The notes under the pieces: model-generated
Database searches by the model: none
What the model was told of the DNA's origin: nothing
The model's input: the letters and a program-made list of their open reading frames with translations, nothing else
Shown: positions 1-6,496 of the stretch, piece by piece
Position numbering within the stretch: position 1 is the stretch's first letter
Layout: each line of letters opens with the position of its first letter
From: Candidatus Mediterraneibacter stercorigallinarum
Lineage (GTDB): Bacteria > Bacillota > Clostridia > Lachnospirales > Lachnospiraceae
Direction: 5' to 3'
DNA: 11,299 bases
Assembly (NCBI GenBank): GCA_019116185.1
Contig: DXCD01000070.1
Coordinates: 1 to 11,299, forward strand
Translations under genes and position numbers: made by a program

Positions 1-10
1 CGAATGTATA

Positions 11-39
11 TTGTAAAATTAAGGAATGAATAGTATAAT
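11..39 (+). promoter_or_regulatory. Sigma-A promoter of the yloU-fakA cluster
   Basis: A -35 box TTGTAA (11-16) lies 17 nt upstream of a perfect -10 box TATAAT (34-39). Transcription would start near 46, giving a leader of about 40 nt before yloU. Box quality and spacing match the housekeeping sigma factor of Firmicutes. It is the only convincing promoter before yloU in the visible sequence, but the window begins only 10 nt upstream of it, so other sites cannot be excluded. Confidence 0.75.
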
Positions 40-87
40 AATCATGTTATTTATGGAAAAATCCTTTAAAAAATGGAGGTATACATG

Positions 88-447
88 ATGAAGGGAAGTA
101 TGAGCACAGATCTTGGGATTATTACGGTCAATCCTGAGGTGATCGCCAAATATGCCGGATCCGTTGCAGTTGAGTGTTTCGGCATCGTCGGGATGGCAGC
201 CGTGAACATGAAAGACGGACTGGTGCGGCTTTTAAAGAGAGAGAGCCTTACCCATGGGATCAAGGTGGAGATCTCCGACGAGAACGCCCTTACTCTGAAT
301 TTTCATGTCATTGTCGCTTATGGCGTGAATATCCTTTCTGTTTCTGACAATCTTATGAGTAATGTAAAATATAAGGTTGAAGAATTCACCGGCATGACGG
401 TAGAAAAGATCAACATCTTCGTAGAAGGTGTGAGAGTGATAGATTAA
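88..447 (+). CDS. yloU: Asp23/Gls24 family envelope stress response protein (YloU-like)
   Basis: A small cytosolic Asp23/Gls24 (DUF322) family protein of 119 residues from the chosen start. Seen: the family core with an early 'GSVAVECFGIVGMA' stretch, 'FHVIVAYGVNI' in the middle and the C-terminal 'KINIFVEGVRV' strand. Members are linked to cell-envelope homeostasis and alkaline-shock phenotypes; the biochemical role of YloU itself is not established. Start choice: ATG codons lie at 73, 85 and 88. The one at 73 overlaps the ribosome binding site GGAGG (75-79), so it cannot be the start served by that site; 88 has the best spacing (8 nt) and 85 remains possible. It ends 13 nt before fakA, whose ribosome binding site touches this stop codon, so the two are almost certainly co-transcribed from the promoter at 11-39. 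The yloU-yloV pair is conserved across Firmicutes. Confidence 0.93.
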   Translation: MKGSMSTDLGIITVNPEVIAKYAGSVAVECFGIVGMAAVNMKDGLVRLLKRESLTHGIKVEISDENALTLNFHVIVAYGVNILSVSDNLMSNVKYKVEEFTGMTVEKINIFVEGVRVID

Positions 448-460
448 GGAGGATATTGGC

Positions 461-2134
461 GTGGCTGTTAAAACGATAAATACGGAGATGCTCCAGAAGA
501 TGTTCCTTGCCGGAGCTGCAAATCTGGATGCGAAAAAAGAATTCATCAATGAATTGAACGTTTTCCCTGTACCGGACGGGGATACGGGTACGAATATGAC
601 ATTGACGATCATGTCGGCTGCAAAAGAGGTGCAGGCACTGGAAAAACCGGATATGATGTCCATAGCAAAGGCAATCTCCTCGGGTTCGCTGAGGGGGGCA
701 AGAGGAAATTCCGGTGTTATCCTTTCCCAGCTTCTCCGTGGATTTACAAAAGAAATCAGGGAACATGATGAAATCGACACTGCAATCCTTGCGAAAGCAT
801 GTGACCGTGCGACTGCTACCGCATACAAAGCAGTCATGAAACCTAAGGAGGGTACGATCCTTACTGTGGCAAAGGGGGCTGCCCAGAAGGCGGCTGAACT
901 TGCAGAGACAACAGAAGATCTGGAAATTTTCCTTCCGGAAGTGATACGTCATGCGGAGGAAGTGCTGGCACAGACTCCGGAGATGCTGCCTGTTCTGAAG
1001 GAAGCAGGGGTAGTCGATTCGGGCGGACAGGGATTGCTTGAAGTGCTCCGGGGTGCTTATGACGCCTTCCTCGGCAAAGAGATCGATTATGCGGCGATCG
1101 AGGCAGGATCCGGAACGAAGATGGTCAAGCCGGGACAGCAGGCTGAGGCAGATATTAAATTCGGATACTGTACAGAATTTATTATTATGACAGAAAAGGA
1201 ATTCACGGCAAAAGATGAAGTAGAATTCAAAGCTTATCTCGAGTCTATCGGGGATTCTATTGTATGCGTTGCGGATGATGATATCGTAAAGATCCATGTC
1301 CACACAAATGATCCGGGACTTGCGATCCAAAAAGCGCTCACATACGGGCAGCTTTCCCGAATGAAGATCGATAATATGCGGGAAGAACATCAGGAAAAGC
1401 TGATCCGGGATGCTGAGAAAGTGGCTGCTCAGCAGGCGGAGGAGACTGCTCAGAAGAAGAAAAAAGAGCCGAGAAAACCGGTGGGCTTTATCGCAGTTTC
1501 GATCGGGGAAGGAATGAATGAGATCTTCCGCGAACTGGGTGTGGATTATATCATTGAAGGCGGGCAGACGATGAATCCGAGTACGGACGACATGCTGACA
1601 GCTATTGATGAGGTAAACGCGGATCATATCTTTATTCTTCCGAACAATAAGAACATTATCCTGGCGGCGAACCAGGCCCAGTCGCTTACTAAAGACAAAG
1701 ACATCATTGTGATTCCGACGAAGACAGTTCCACAGGGGATTACCGCGGTCATCAGTTTCATGCCGGAAGCAGACGTGGACACAAATATGGATGCAATGCT
1801 GGAAGCTGTAAAAAATGTAAAGACCGGGCAGGTGACCTACGCGGTCAGAGATACACATATTGACGATAAGGAGATCCATGAAGGCGATATCATGGGGATC
1901 GGCGATGACGGCATTCTCTCTGTCGGTCAGTCTGTAGAAGAAACGGCCAAGGAGATGCTTGCCAAGCTCGTGGACGATGACTCTGAATTGATCAGTCTTT
2001 ATTACGGGCAGGATGTTCTTGCTGAAGATGCAGAAAAATTCGCCGGAGATGTGGAAGCTCTCTATCCGGATGTAGATGTAGACATACACATGGGCGGACA
2101 GCCGATCTATTACTATGTGCTTTCCGTAGAGTAA
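461..2134 (+). CDS. fakA: Fatty acid kinase catalytic subunit FakA (YloV, DAK2/DhaL domain)
   Basis: A 557-residue protein of normal family length. FakA phosphorylates fatty acids presented by FakB (DegV-type) partners, making acyl phosphates for membrane lipid synthesis in the cytosol. Seen: an N-terminal DhaL-type nucleotide-binding domain (about 1-200) with the Mg/ATP motif 'FPVPDGDTGTNM' (Asp39, Asp41, Thr42, Asn45) and 'GARGNSGVILSQ' (GNSG at 82-85); a middle domain with 'HVHTNDPG' (His279, His281); a Lys/Glu-rich linker near 325-342; and a C-terminal domain ending in the family signature 'GGQPIYYYVLSVE'. The start is GTG at 461, set by AAGGAGG (446-452) 8 nt upstream. It is translated right behind yloU. 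No FakB gene is in the window; FakBs are usually encoded elsewhere. In Bacillus sdaAB/sdaAA lie between yloV and recG; here recG follows directly, as is common in Clostridia. Confidence 0.95.
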   Translation: MAVKTINTEMLQKMFLAGAANLDAKKEFINELNVFPVPDGDTGTNMTLTIMSAAKEVQALEKPDMMSIAKAISSGSLRGARGNSGVILSQLLRGFTKEIREHDEIDTAILAKACDRATATAYKAVMKPKEGTILTVAKGAAQKAAELAETTEDLEIFLPEVIRHAEEVLAQTPEMLPVLKEAGVVDSGGQGLLEVLRGAYDAFLGKEIDYAAIEAGSGTKMVKPGQQAEADIKFGYCTEFIIMTEKEFTAKDEVEFKAYLESIGDSIVCVADDDIVKIHVHTNDPGLAIQKALTYGQLSRMKIDNMREEHQEKLIRDAEKVAAQQAEETAQKKKKEPRKPVGFIAVSIGEGMNEIFRELGVDYIIEGGQTMNPSTDDMLTAIDEVNADHIFILPNNKNIILAANQAQSLTKDKDIIVIPTKTVPQGITAVISFMPEADVDTNMDAMLEAVKNVKTGQVTYAVRDTHIDDKEIHEGDIMGIGDDGILSVGQSVEETAKEMLAKLVDDDSELISLYYGQDVLAEDAEKFAGDVEALYPDVDVDIHMGGQPIYYYVLSVE

Positions 2135-2179
2135 ATATATAAGCCGGTTAATGGTGCAGAAATTTATTTGCACGAAGAC

Positions 2180-2209
2180 AGGGCGTTCTTTCGACAGGAA
2201 GAACGCCCT
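2180..2209 (+). terminator. Terminator-like hairpin between fakA and recG
   Basis: GGGCGTTCTT (2181-2190) pairs perfectly with AAGAACGCCC (2199-2208) around an 8-nt loop; one more A-T pair extends it to 2180/2209. The stem is strong enough for an intrinsic terminator, but only TT follows before ACCTG, so there is no proper U-tract. It may be a weak terminator, an attenuator that lowers recG expression relative to fakA, or an mRNA 3'-end stabiliser. No good promoter is visible between it and recG, which favours incomplete termination. Confidence 0.45.
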
Positions 2210-2265
2210 TACCTGTATGATCAAGAATCATAGAAGCGAATAAAAGAGGAGTCAAGACAGAGGTT

Positions 2266-4326
2266 ATGAGAGAAAGACAGAGTATTGGTTCGCTCAAGGG
2301 AGTAGGCGAAAAGACAGAAAAAATGTTCCATCACCTTGGCATCAGGACAATCGGAGATCTGATCCGCTATTATCCGAGAGGATTCGAGATCTTTGACGAT
2401 CCGATCCCCATCGGAAGCATTGAAGAAGGAAAAGTGTGTACCGTGTCCGGTTCGGTATTCGGGAGGATACAGGTGTCGGGCAGCCAGCGGCTGCAGATCA
2501 CGACGCTCTATCTGAAGGATCTGACCGGCACGCTGAAGGTCATCTGGTTCCGAATGCCGTTTCTCAGAAATACGCTGTCAAAAGGCGGAGTTCTCATTCT
2601 GCGCGGACGGGTGGTCAGGAGAAGGGACGGCCTTGTGATGGAGCATCCGGAGATCTATTATCCGGCGTCAAAATACGAAGAGAAGCGCCACACCATGCAG
2701 CCGGTCTATCATCTTACTGCAGGCCTGACCAACAATGCTGTCATAAAGGCAGTGCGCCAGGCGCTTGACTGCGCGGATGACAAAATGGATATCCTGCCCG
2801 GAGAGCTGAGCAGGAAATATCGTTTTCTGCCTTACGAAGAAGCGGTCAGAAATATGCATTTCCCGGAAGATAAAGACAGCTTTGCCGCGGCAAGAGAACG
2901 CTTCGTGTTCGAAGAGTTTCTTGTGTTTATCCTTTCTCTTCGGCGGATGAAGGAGTCCGGGAACCGTGTGGAAAATAAGTTCCGTTTTCCAGATCAGGAG
3001 AAGATCGGGCAGTTTCTTGAGGCGCTTCCGTACCAGCTGACAGGGGCGCAGATGAAGGTGTGGAAAGAGATAAAGGCAGACATGCAGGGGCTGCATGTGA
3101 TGTCCCGGCTCGTCCAGGGAGACGTGGGATCAGGGAAGACGATCGTGGCGTTTTTAGCGCTTCTGCTGGCAGGACTCAACGGGTACCAGGGAGCGCTCAT
3201 GGCGCCCACGGAAGTGCTGGCACGCCAGCATTATGAAAATATATCAGGAATGCTGGAAAAGTATGGCATACCCCTTCAGGCGGAACTGCTCACCGGATCT
3301 ATGACAGCGGCACAGAAGCGCGCGGCGTATGAGAGGATTCAGAGCGGAGATTCCGCTGTCATTATCGGAACCCACGCGCTGATACAGGAAAAGGCAGTCT
3401 ACCGTAACCTGGCGCTCGTGGTGACAGATGAGCAGCACCGCTTCGGCGTGCGTCAGAGGGAAGCGCTTGCAGGGAAAGGCTCCATGCCGCACATTCTTGT
3501 CATGAGTGCAACGCCCATCCCACGGACCCTGGCAATCATCCTTTACGGAGACCTGGATATTTCTGTCATTGACGAGATGCCCAAAGACCGCCTGCCCATT
3601 AAAAACTGTGTGGTGGATACAGGATACCGGGAGAAGGCGTATTCATTCATGAGAAGGCAGGTGGCACAGGGCAGGCAGTGCTATGTGATCTGTCCTATGG
3701 TGGAAGAGAGCGAGAGCCTTGAGGCAGAGAATGTCATGGACTACTCCCAGATGCTTGCAGAAGAGATGGGAGACAATATCCGGGTCGGCTGCCTTCACGG
3801 AAAAATGAAACAGCAGGAAAAGGATGCGGTCATGGAAGCCTTTGGGAAAAATGAGATCCAGATCCTTGTGTCCACCACGGTCGTGGAAGTGGGGATCGAC
3901 GTGCCCAATGCGACCGTCATCATGATCGAGAATGCAGAGCGCTTCGGGCTGGCGCAGCTCCATCAGCTTCGCGGCCGTGTGGGAAGAGGGAAGCACCAGT
4001 CCTACTGTATCTTTATGTCCGCGTCAAAGTCTGATGAGACCAGGGAAAGGCTGGATATCCTGAACCATTCTAATGACGGGTTCTTTATCGCGGGAGAAGA
4101 CCTGCGGCTCCGGGGCCCGGGAGACCTGTTCGGAATCCGCCAGAGCGGGATACTGGACTTCAAGATCGCGGATGTATTCCAGGATGCAAAGATCCTTAAA
4201 AATGCGGCTGATGACGCGAAACAGCTCCTGGCTGAAGACCCGGAACTCTCCGGGCCGGAGCTTGCCGGGCTGAAACAGTATATAGACAGCAGGATCCGGG
4301 AGATCATGCTGGAGACGACACTTTAA
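2266..4326 (+). CDS. recG: ATP-dependent DNA helicase RecG
   Basis: A 686-residue protein, normal for RecG, the superfamily 2 translocase that regresses stalled replication forks and processes Holliday junctions and R-loops. Seen: an N-terminal helix-hairpin-helix-like 'LKGVGEKT' and OB-fold wedge domain (about 10-230); Walker A 'GDVGSGKT' (285-292); motif Ia 'APTEVLARQH'; the DEAD-box variant DEQH (388-391); motif III 'MSATPIPRTLA' (SAT at 414-416); motif V 'STTVVEVGIDVPNAT'; motif VI 'QLRGRVGRG' (567-575); and the RecG-specific C-terminal part with 'GEDLRLRGPGDLFG', the region that couples ATPase activity to DNA movement. Start: the ATG at 2266 places KGVG about 10 residues in, as in homologues. 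The ribosome binding site is poor (GAGG only 2 nt upstream, AGAGGA 15 nt upstream), suggesting low expression. It ends 12 nt before a long inverted repeat. Confidence 0.97.
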   Translation: MRERQSIGSLKGVGEKTEKMFHHLGIRTIGDLIRYYPRGFEIFDDPIPIGSIEEGKVCTVSGSVFGRIQVSGSQRLQITTLYLKDLTGTLKVIWFRMPFLRNTLSKGGVLILRGRVVRRRDGLVMEHPEIYYPASKYEEKRHTMQPVYHLTAGLTNNAVIKAVRQALDCADDKMDILPGELSRKYRFLPYEEAVRNMHFPEDKDSFAAARERFVFEEFLVFILSLRRMKESGNRVENKFRFPDQEKIGQFLEALPYQLTGAQMKVWKEIKADMQGLHVMSRLVQGDVGSGKTIVAFLALLLAGLNGYQGALMAPTEVLARQHYENISGMLEKYGIPLQAELLTGSMTAAQKRAAYERIQSGDSAVIIGTHALIQEKAVYRNLALVVTDEQHRFGVRQREALAGKGSMPHILVMSATPIPRTLAIILYGDLDISVIDEMPKDRLPIKNCVVDTGYREKAYSFMRRQVAQGRQCYVICPMVEESESLEAENVMDYSQMLAEEMGDNIRVGCLHGKMKQQEKDAVMEAFGKNEIQILVSTTVVEVGIDVPNATVIMIENAERFGLAQLHQLRGRVGRGKHQSYCIFMSASKSDETRERLDILNHSNDGFFIAGEDLRLRGPGDLFGIRQSGILDFKIADVFQDAKILKNAADDAKQLLAEDPELSGPELAGLKQYIDSRIREIMLETTL

Positions 4327-4338
4327 TTGTGAAGAAAC

Positions 4339-4411
4339 TGTGAACGGGGTCAGACCCCTTTAAAGAGAAAATTCTGACAATTTTCCTCAAAGGGGTCTGA
4401 CCCCGTTCACA
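4339..4411. repeat. Long inverted repeat, probable bidirectional terminator / REP-like element
   Basis: The arms 4339-4361 and 4389-4411 are perfectly complementary over 23 bp. A second stem inside the loop, GAAAATT (4367-4373) with AATTTTC (4379-4385), nearly continues the duplex. Each arm contains its own near-palindrome: GGGGTCAGACCCC (4346-4358) and GGGGTCTGACCCC (4392-4404). Outside the perfect stem the flanks still resemble each other (GAAGAAACTG against GAAAGAAGTG read in reverse complement). It fills the gap between the convergent recG and AraC genes (stops at 4326 and 4418), so a two-way transcription terminator is the simplest role, although neither side has a long T-run. From memory, this core recurs in many bacterial genomes, sometimes near Y1-type (REP-associated) transposases; no transposase is present here. 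Confidence 0.8.
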
Positions 4412-4417
4412 CTTCTT

Positions 4418-5254
4418 TCATGATTTTTCGTGCTTTTCGCGCCGGTATTGTGTGGGCGTGCGCCCTTTGCGCTGTTTGAACAGGCGGGAGAAATAGAGCG
4501 CGTCATCATAGCCGACGGAACGGGCAATATCATTGACCGGAAGACCGGTCTCTTTTAACAGTGTGCAGGCGCGCCGGATCCGGTAGTCCAGAAGATACTC
4601 CTGAGGCGAGCTTCCGGTGATGTCTTTGAACAGTCGGTACAGGTATGTACGCTCGATATTCAGATAGTCAGCGATCACCTGGATATTGACCGGCTGGGAG
4701 TAATTGTTTTCAATATAGCGGAGAGCCTCTTCCACATAAGTTATTTTTTTCTCCTTGGGAGGAATATATTTCCGGGGAAATTTGCTTGCCAGAAGATACA
4801 GGTATTCATAAAGGATGCTGTTCATCATAAGATCCCTGTTCTCCGGGAGTTTGTAGGCTTCGAACATCTTCTCGTGGCAGAGCCGGACCCGGTCGTCTCT
4901 GCCATAATGAAAATACGGGGTCTCCAGAAGAGACGTCCGCTTCAGATATTCTTCGATCTTGATGCCCTGGAAACCGATCCAGGTGTATGTCCATGGGTGG
5001 TATTTGTCAGCTTCATAGTAAATCAGCGTGTTCGGGCGTATAAGAAACGCGTCGCCTTCGGAAAGATGATAAAGATGCCCCTCTGTTTTATAAATCCCCT
5101 TTCCGCCTAAAATATAATGGATCAGATATCCGCTGCGCACCGCGGGCCCGTAGCTGTGAGCGGGAGAACATTTCTCATATCCGCATGTATAGATCATCGC
5201 GTCAAGATTCTTTGAAAAATCATTGGAAAATATATAATCATTCAACAAAAACAC
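4418..5254 (-). CDS. AraC family transcriptional regulator
   Basis: A 278-residue cytosolic sugar-responsive regulator of standard AraC/XylS layout. The N-terminal part (about 20-150) is a cupin-like AraC ligand-binding domain, with 'GDAFLIRPNTLIYYEAD' being the typical cupin strand. The C-terminal part (about 172-275) carries two helix-turn-helix units: 'NIQVIADYLNIERTYLYRLF' and 'VNDIARSVGYDDALYFSRLF', the second being the family signature, followed by 'KGRTPTQYR'. It starts with GTG (5252-5254), preceded on the - strand by AAAGGA about 6 nt away. It is divergent from the sucrose PTS gene, which makes it the likely activator of that cluster in response to sucrose or an alpha-galactoside; the ligand is inferred only from context. 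A - strand promoter is visible at 5315-5343. The gene converges on recG across the inverted repeat. Confidence 0.93.
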   Translation of the reverse strand: MFLLNDYIFSNDFSKNLDAMIYTCGYEKCSPAHSYGPAVRSGYLIHYILGGKGIYKTEGHLYHLSEGDAFLIRPNTLIYYEADKYHPWTYTWIGFQGIKIEEYLKRTSLLETPYFHYGRDDRVRLCHEKMFEAYKLPENRDLMMNSILYEYLYLLASKFPRKYIPPKEKKITYVEEALRYIENNYSQPVNIQVIADYLNIERTYLYRLFKDITGSSPQEYLLDYRIRRACTLLKETGLPVNDIARSVGYDDALYFSRLFKQRKGRTPTQYRREKHEKS

Positions 5255-5278
5255 CGCCTTTCCTTTTCTCCAACAAAA

Positions 5279-5315
5279 CTATATAGAGAAACAACATTTG
5301 TCTATATTATAACAA
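5279..5315 (+). promoter_or_regulatory. Candidate AraC-type operator (direct repeat)
   Basis: Two similar sequences lie in the same direction: CTATATAGAGAAACAA (5279-5294) and CTATATTATAACAA (5302-5315), sharing CTATAT...AACAA with starts 23 bp apart, about two helical turns. The second copy also lies within TTGT-N10-ACAA (5298-5315). AraC proteins typically bind such direct repeats just upstream of, or overlapping, the -35 region, and this one ends 11 bp before the + strand -10 box. The region is AT-rich, so chance similarity is possible. Confidence 0.35.
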
Positions 5316-5343
5316 GTATATTACGCTATAATTAGAATTACAA
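5315..5343 (-). promoter_or_regulatory. Promoter of the AraC regulator gene
   Basis: Read on the - strand, TTGTAA (5343-5338) is followed after 17 nt by TATACT (5320-5315), a 5/6 match to the -10 consensus. Transcription would start near 5308, giving a leader of about 55 nt to the GTG start at 5254. It overlaps the candidate + strand -10 box (5327-5332), so the two divergent promoters should compete or be co-regulated, as is common for AraC regulators and their targets. Confidence 0.6.
5327..5332 (+). promoter_or_regulatory. Candidate -10 box for the sucrose cluster
   Basis: A perfect TATAAT with no recognisable -35 hexamer 16-18 nt upstream (the sequence there is TATATT/ATATTA/TATTAT). A good -10 without a -35 is typical of activator-dependent promoters, and the candidate AraC repeat sits in the -35 position. 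The start would be near 5339, leaving a leader of about 129 nt before the PTS gene. Confidence 0.4.
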
Positions 5344-5392
5344 GAACAAATGAAAAGGAAGGACCGGAAGACTTTGGCAGCATCATTTGTTC
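5344..5392 (+). promoter_or_regulatory. Inverted repeat in the PTS leader
   Basis: GAACAAATGA (5344-5353) and TCATTTGTTC (5383-5392) form a perfect 10-bp stem with a 29-nt loop. If transcription starts near 5339 this stem would sit at the very 5' end of the mRNA. It could stabilise the transcript, act as a regulatory RNA element, or be a protein-binding operator as DNA. No U-tract follows, so it is not a terminator by itself. I do not recognise it as a BglG-type RAT site or a known riboswitch. Confidence 0.4.
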
Positions 5393-5410
5393 CAACCGCG
5401 CGGAAGACAG

Positions 5411-5427
5411 ACAGTGGACATCACTGT
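5411..5427 (+). promoter_or_regulatory. Short palindrome ACAGTG-N5-CACTGT
   Basis: A perfect 6-bp inverted repeat with a 5-nt spacer, 27 nt before the ribosome binding site GGAGGT (5454-5459) of the PTS gene. Its size and symmetry suit a dimeric repressor site or a small leader hairpin. It does not match the CcpA cre consensus. No regulator that would use it is in the window. Confidence 0.25.
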
Positions 5428-5467
5428 ATAAAAAGAAAAGATCAAAAAACGATGGAGGTATCAGGGA

Positions 5468-6403
5468 ATGGATGCTAAGAAAAGAGAACGCTATGAGAAA
5501 ATAGCATCAGAACTGGTCAGGCTCGCCGGGGGCAGGGACAATATCCTCGGGATCGCACACTGCGCGACCCGCCTGAGACTGGTTCTTGGGGACAATGACA
5601 AAGCGGATATGAAAGGGATTGAAAATGTTGATCTGGTCAAAGGCGTATTCGTTGCAGGCGACCAGCTTCAGATCATTTTCGGAGCAGGGCTTGTAAATGA
5701 CGTATGCCAGGTGCTGGCAGAATCCATCCATATGGACAGTATGAGCCTGGGAGATTTAAAGACAAAAGCAAATAAGAAGATGAATCCTCTCCAGAGGGCG
5801 GTAAAAGCACTTTCCGATGTATTTATTGAAATCATGCCGGGGATCCTTGCGGCAGCGCTTCTGACCGGACTTTCCAGCGTGCTCGGAAACATTGATTTCG
5901 TGCAGAATAATGAGACGTTATACGGGTTGTCCCGGCTGATCAACATCTCTTCCGGTGCCATCTTCGGCTTCCTGCCGCTCTGTGTGGCTTACAGTACGGT
6001 AAAACGGTTCGGCGGCCGTCCTATCATGGGTATCGTGATCGGGTGTATCATGCTTACCAACAGTCTCGCGGACGCTTATGCGGCAGCTCAGGGAACCGTG
6101 GAAGTTACGACGCTGCACATCTTCGGGTTCGGCGTGGATCTTGTCGGTTTCCAGGGCGGTATCATTGTAGCGCTGTTGATCGGCATTGTGACCGCGAAAC
6201 TGGATATCTTCTTTGAGAAGAAAGTGCCAGAGGTGATCCGGCTTCTTGTGTCTCCGCTTCTTACGACAATGGTGAGCGCATTCCTTCTCTTCCTTGTCAT
6301 CGGACCTATCGGAAGGGCGCTTGCATCAGGAATTACTACTGTGCTCGTCTGGATGACGGAAAACCTGGGCGCTCTCGGGTATGCAGTGTTCTCCGGCGTA
6401 TAG
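5468..6403 (+). CDS. 5' fragment of the PTS permease: EIIB plus N-terminal EIIC
   Basis: This 311-residue product results if the TAG is obeyed. It holds the whole EIIB domain (phospho-Cys32) and about the first 200 residues of EIIC, including hydrophobic segments near 'MPGILAAALLTGL', 'SSGAIFGFLPLCVAYS', 'IMGIVIGCIMLTNS', 'GGIIVALLIGIVTA' and 'SPLLTTMVSAFLLFLVIG'. It lacks the conserved 'VITGLHH' region, the sugar-site half of EIIC, and EIIA, so it should not transport sugar. It is efficiently initiated (GGAGGT, 8 nt spacing). Listed separately because it is the product expected without read-through. Confidence 0.5.
   Translation: MDAKKRERYEKIASELVRLAGGRDNILGIAHCATRLRLVLGDNDKADMKGIENVDLVKGVFVAGDQLQIIFGAGLVNDVCQVLAESIHMDSMSLGDLKTKANKKMNPLQRAVKALSDVFIEIMPGILAAALLTGLSSVLGNIDFVQNNETLYGLSRLINISSGAIFGFLPLCVAYSTVKRFGGRPIMGIVIGCIMLTNSLADAYAAAQGTVEVTTLHIFGFGVDLVGFQGGIIVALLIGIVTAKLDIFFEKKVPEVIRLLVSPLLTTMVSAFLLFLVIGPIGRALASGITTVLVWMTENLGALGYAVFSGV
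6401..6403 (+). other. In-frame amber codon in the PTS gene
   Basis: TAG at codon 312, between 'GYAVFSGV' and 'QLIVITGLHH'. Both sides are in the same frame and both read as conserved EIIC sequence. The next codons are CAG CTG. Four genes in the window end in TAA if the full PTS frame is left aside, and two end in TGA; none ends in TAG. No selenocysteine context applies (that codon is TGA), and no suppressor tRNA or pyrrolysine gene is in view. Confidence 0.95.
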
Positions 6404-6496
6404 CAGCTGATCGTAATCACAGGCCTTCACCATGTATTTGGCGCGATCGAGTCACAGCTTCTTGTTGACACAGGACGGAACTTCTTAAATCCTCTG

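Noticed and set aside
410..2224. A 604-codon open frame on the - strand covering all of fakA
   Set aside because: It is antisense to a clearly conserved gene, shows no recognisable domain and has an odd Cys/His/Arg/Leu-rich composition typical of a codon-bias shadow.
4367..4385. GAAAATT-N5-AATTTTC as a CodY-like box
   Set aside because: The CodY consensus has the two halves in the opposite order (AATTTTC then GAAAATT), and the sequence lies between convergent gene ends, not at a promoter.
5255..5467. CcpA cre sites in the divergent region
   Set aside because: No sequence close to the TGNAANCGNTNNCA-type consensus was found there by eye.
5350..5478. A 42-codon open frame in the PTS leader, overlapping the PTS start codon
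   Set aside because: No ribosome binding site precedes its ATG, its sequence is unremarkable and basic, and it overlaps the leader inverted repeat; there is no sign of a leader peptide with regulatory codons.
6401..6403. Pyrrolysine or selenocysteine insertion
   Set aside because: Selenocysteine uses TGA, and known pyrrolysine proteins are methylamine methyltransferases; a PTS permease fits neither. Retained only as a general read-through question.
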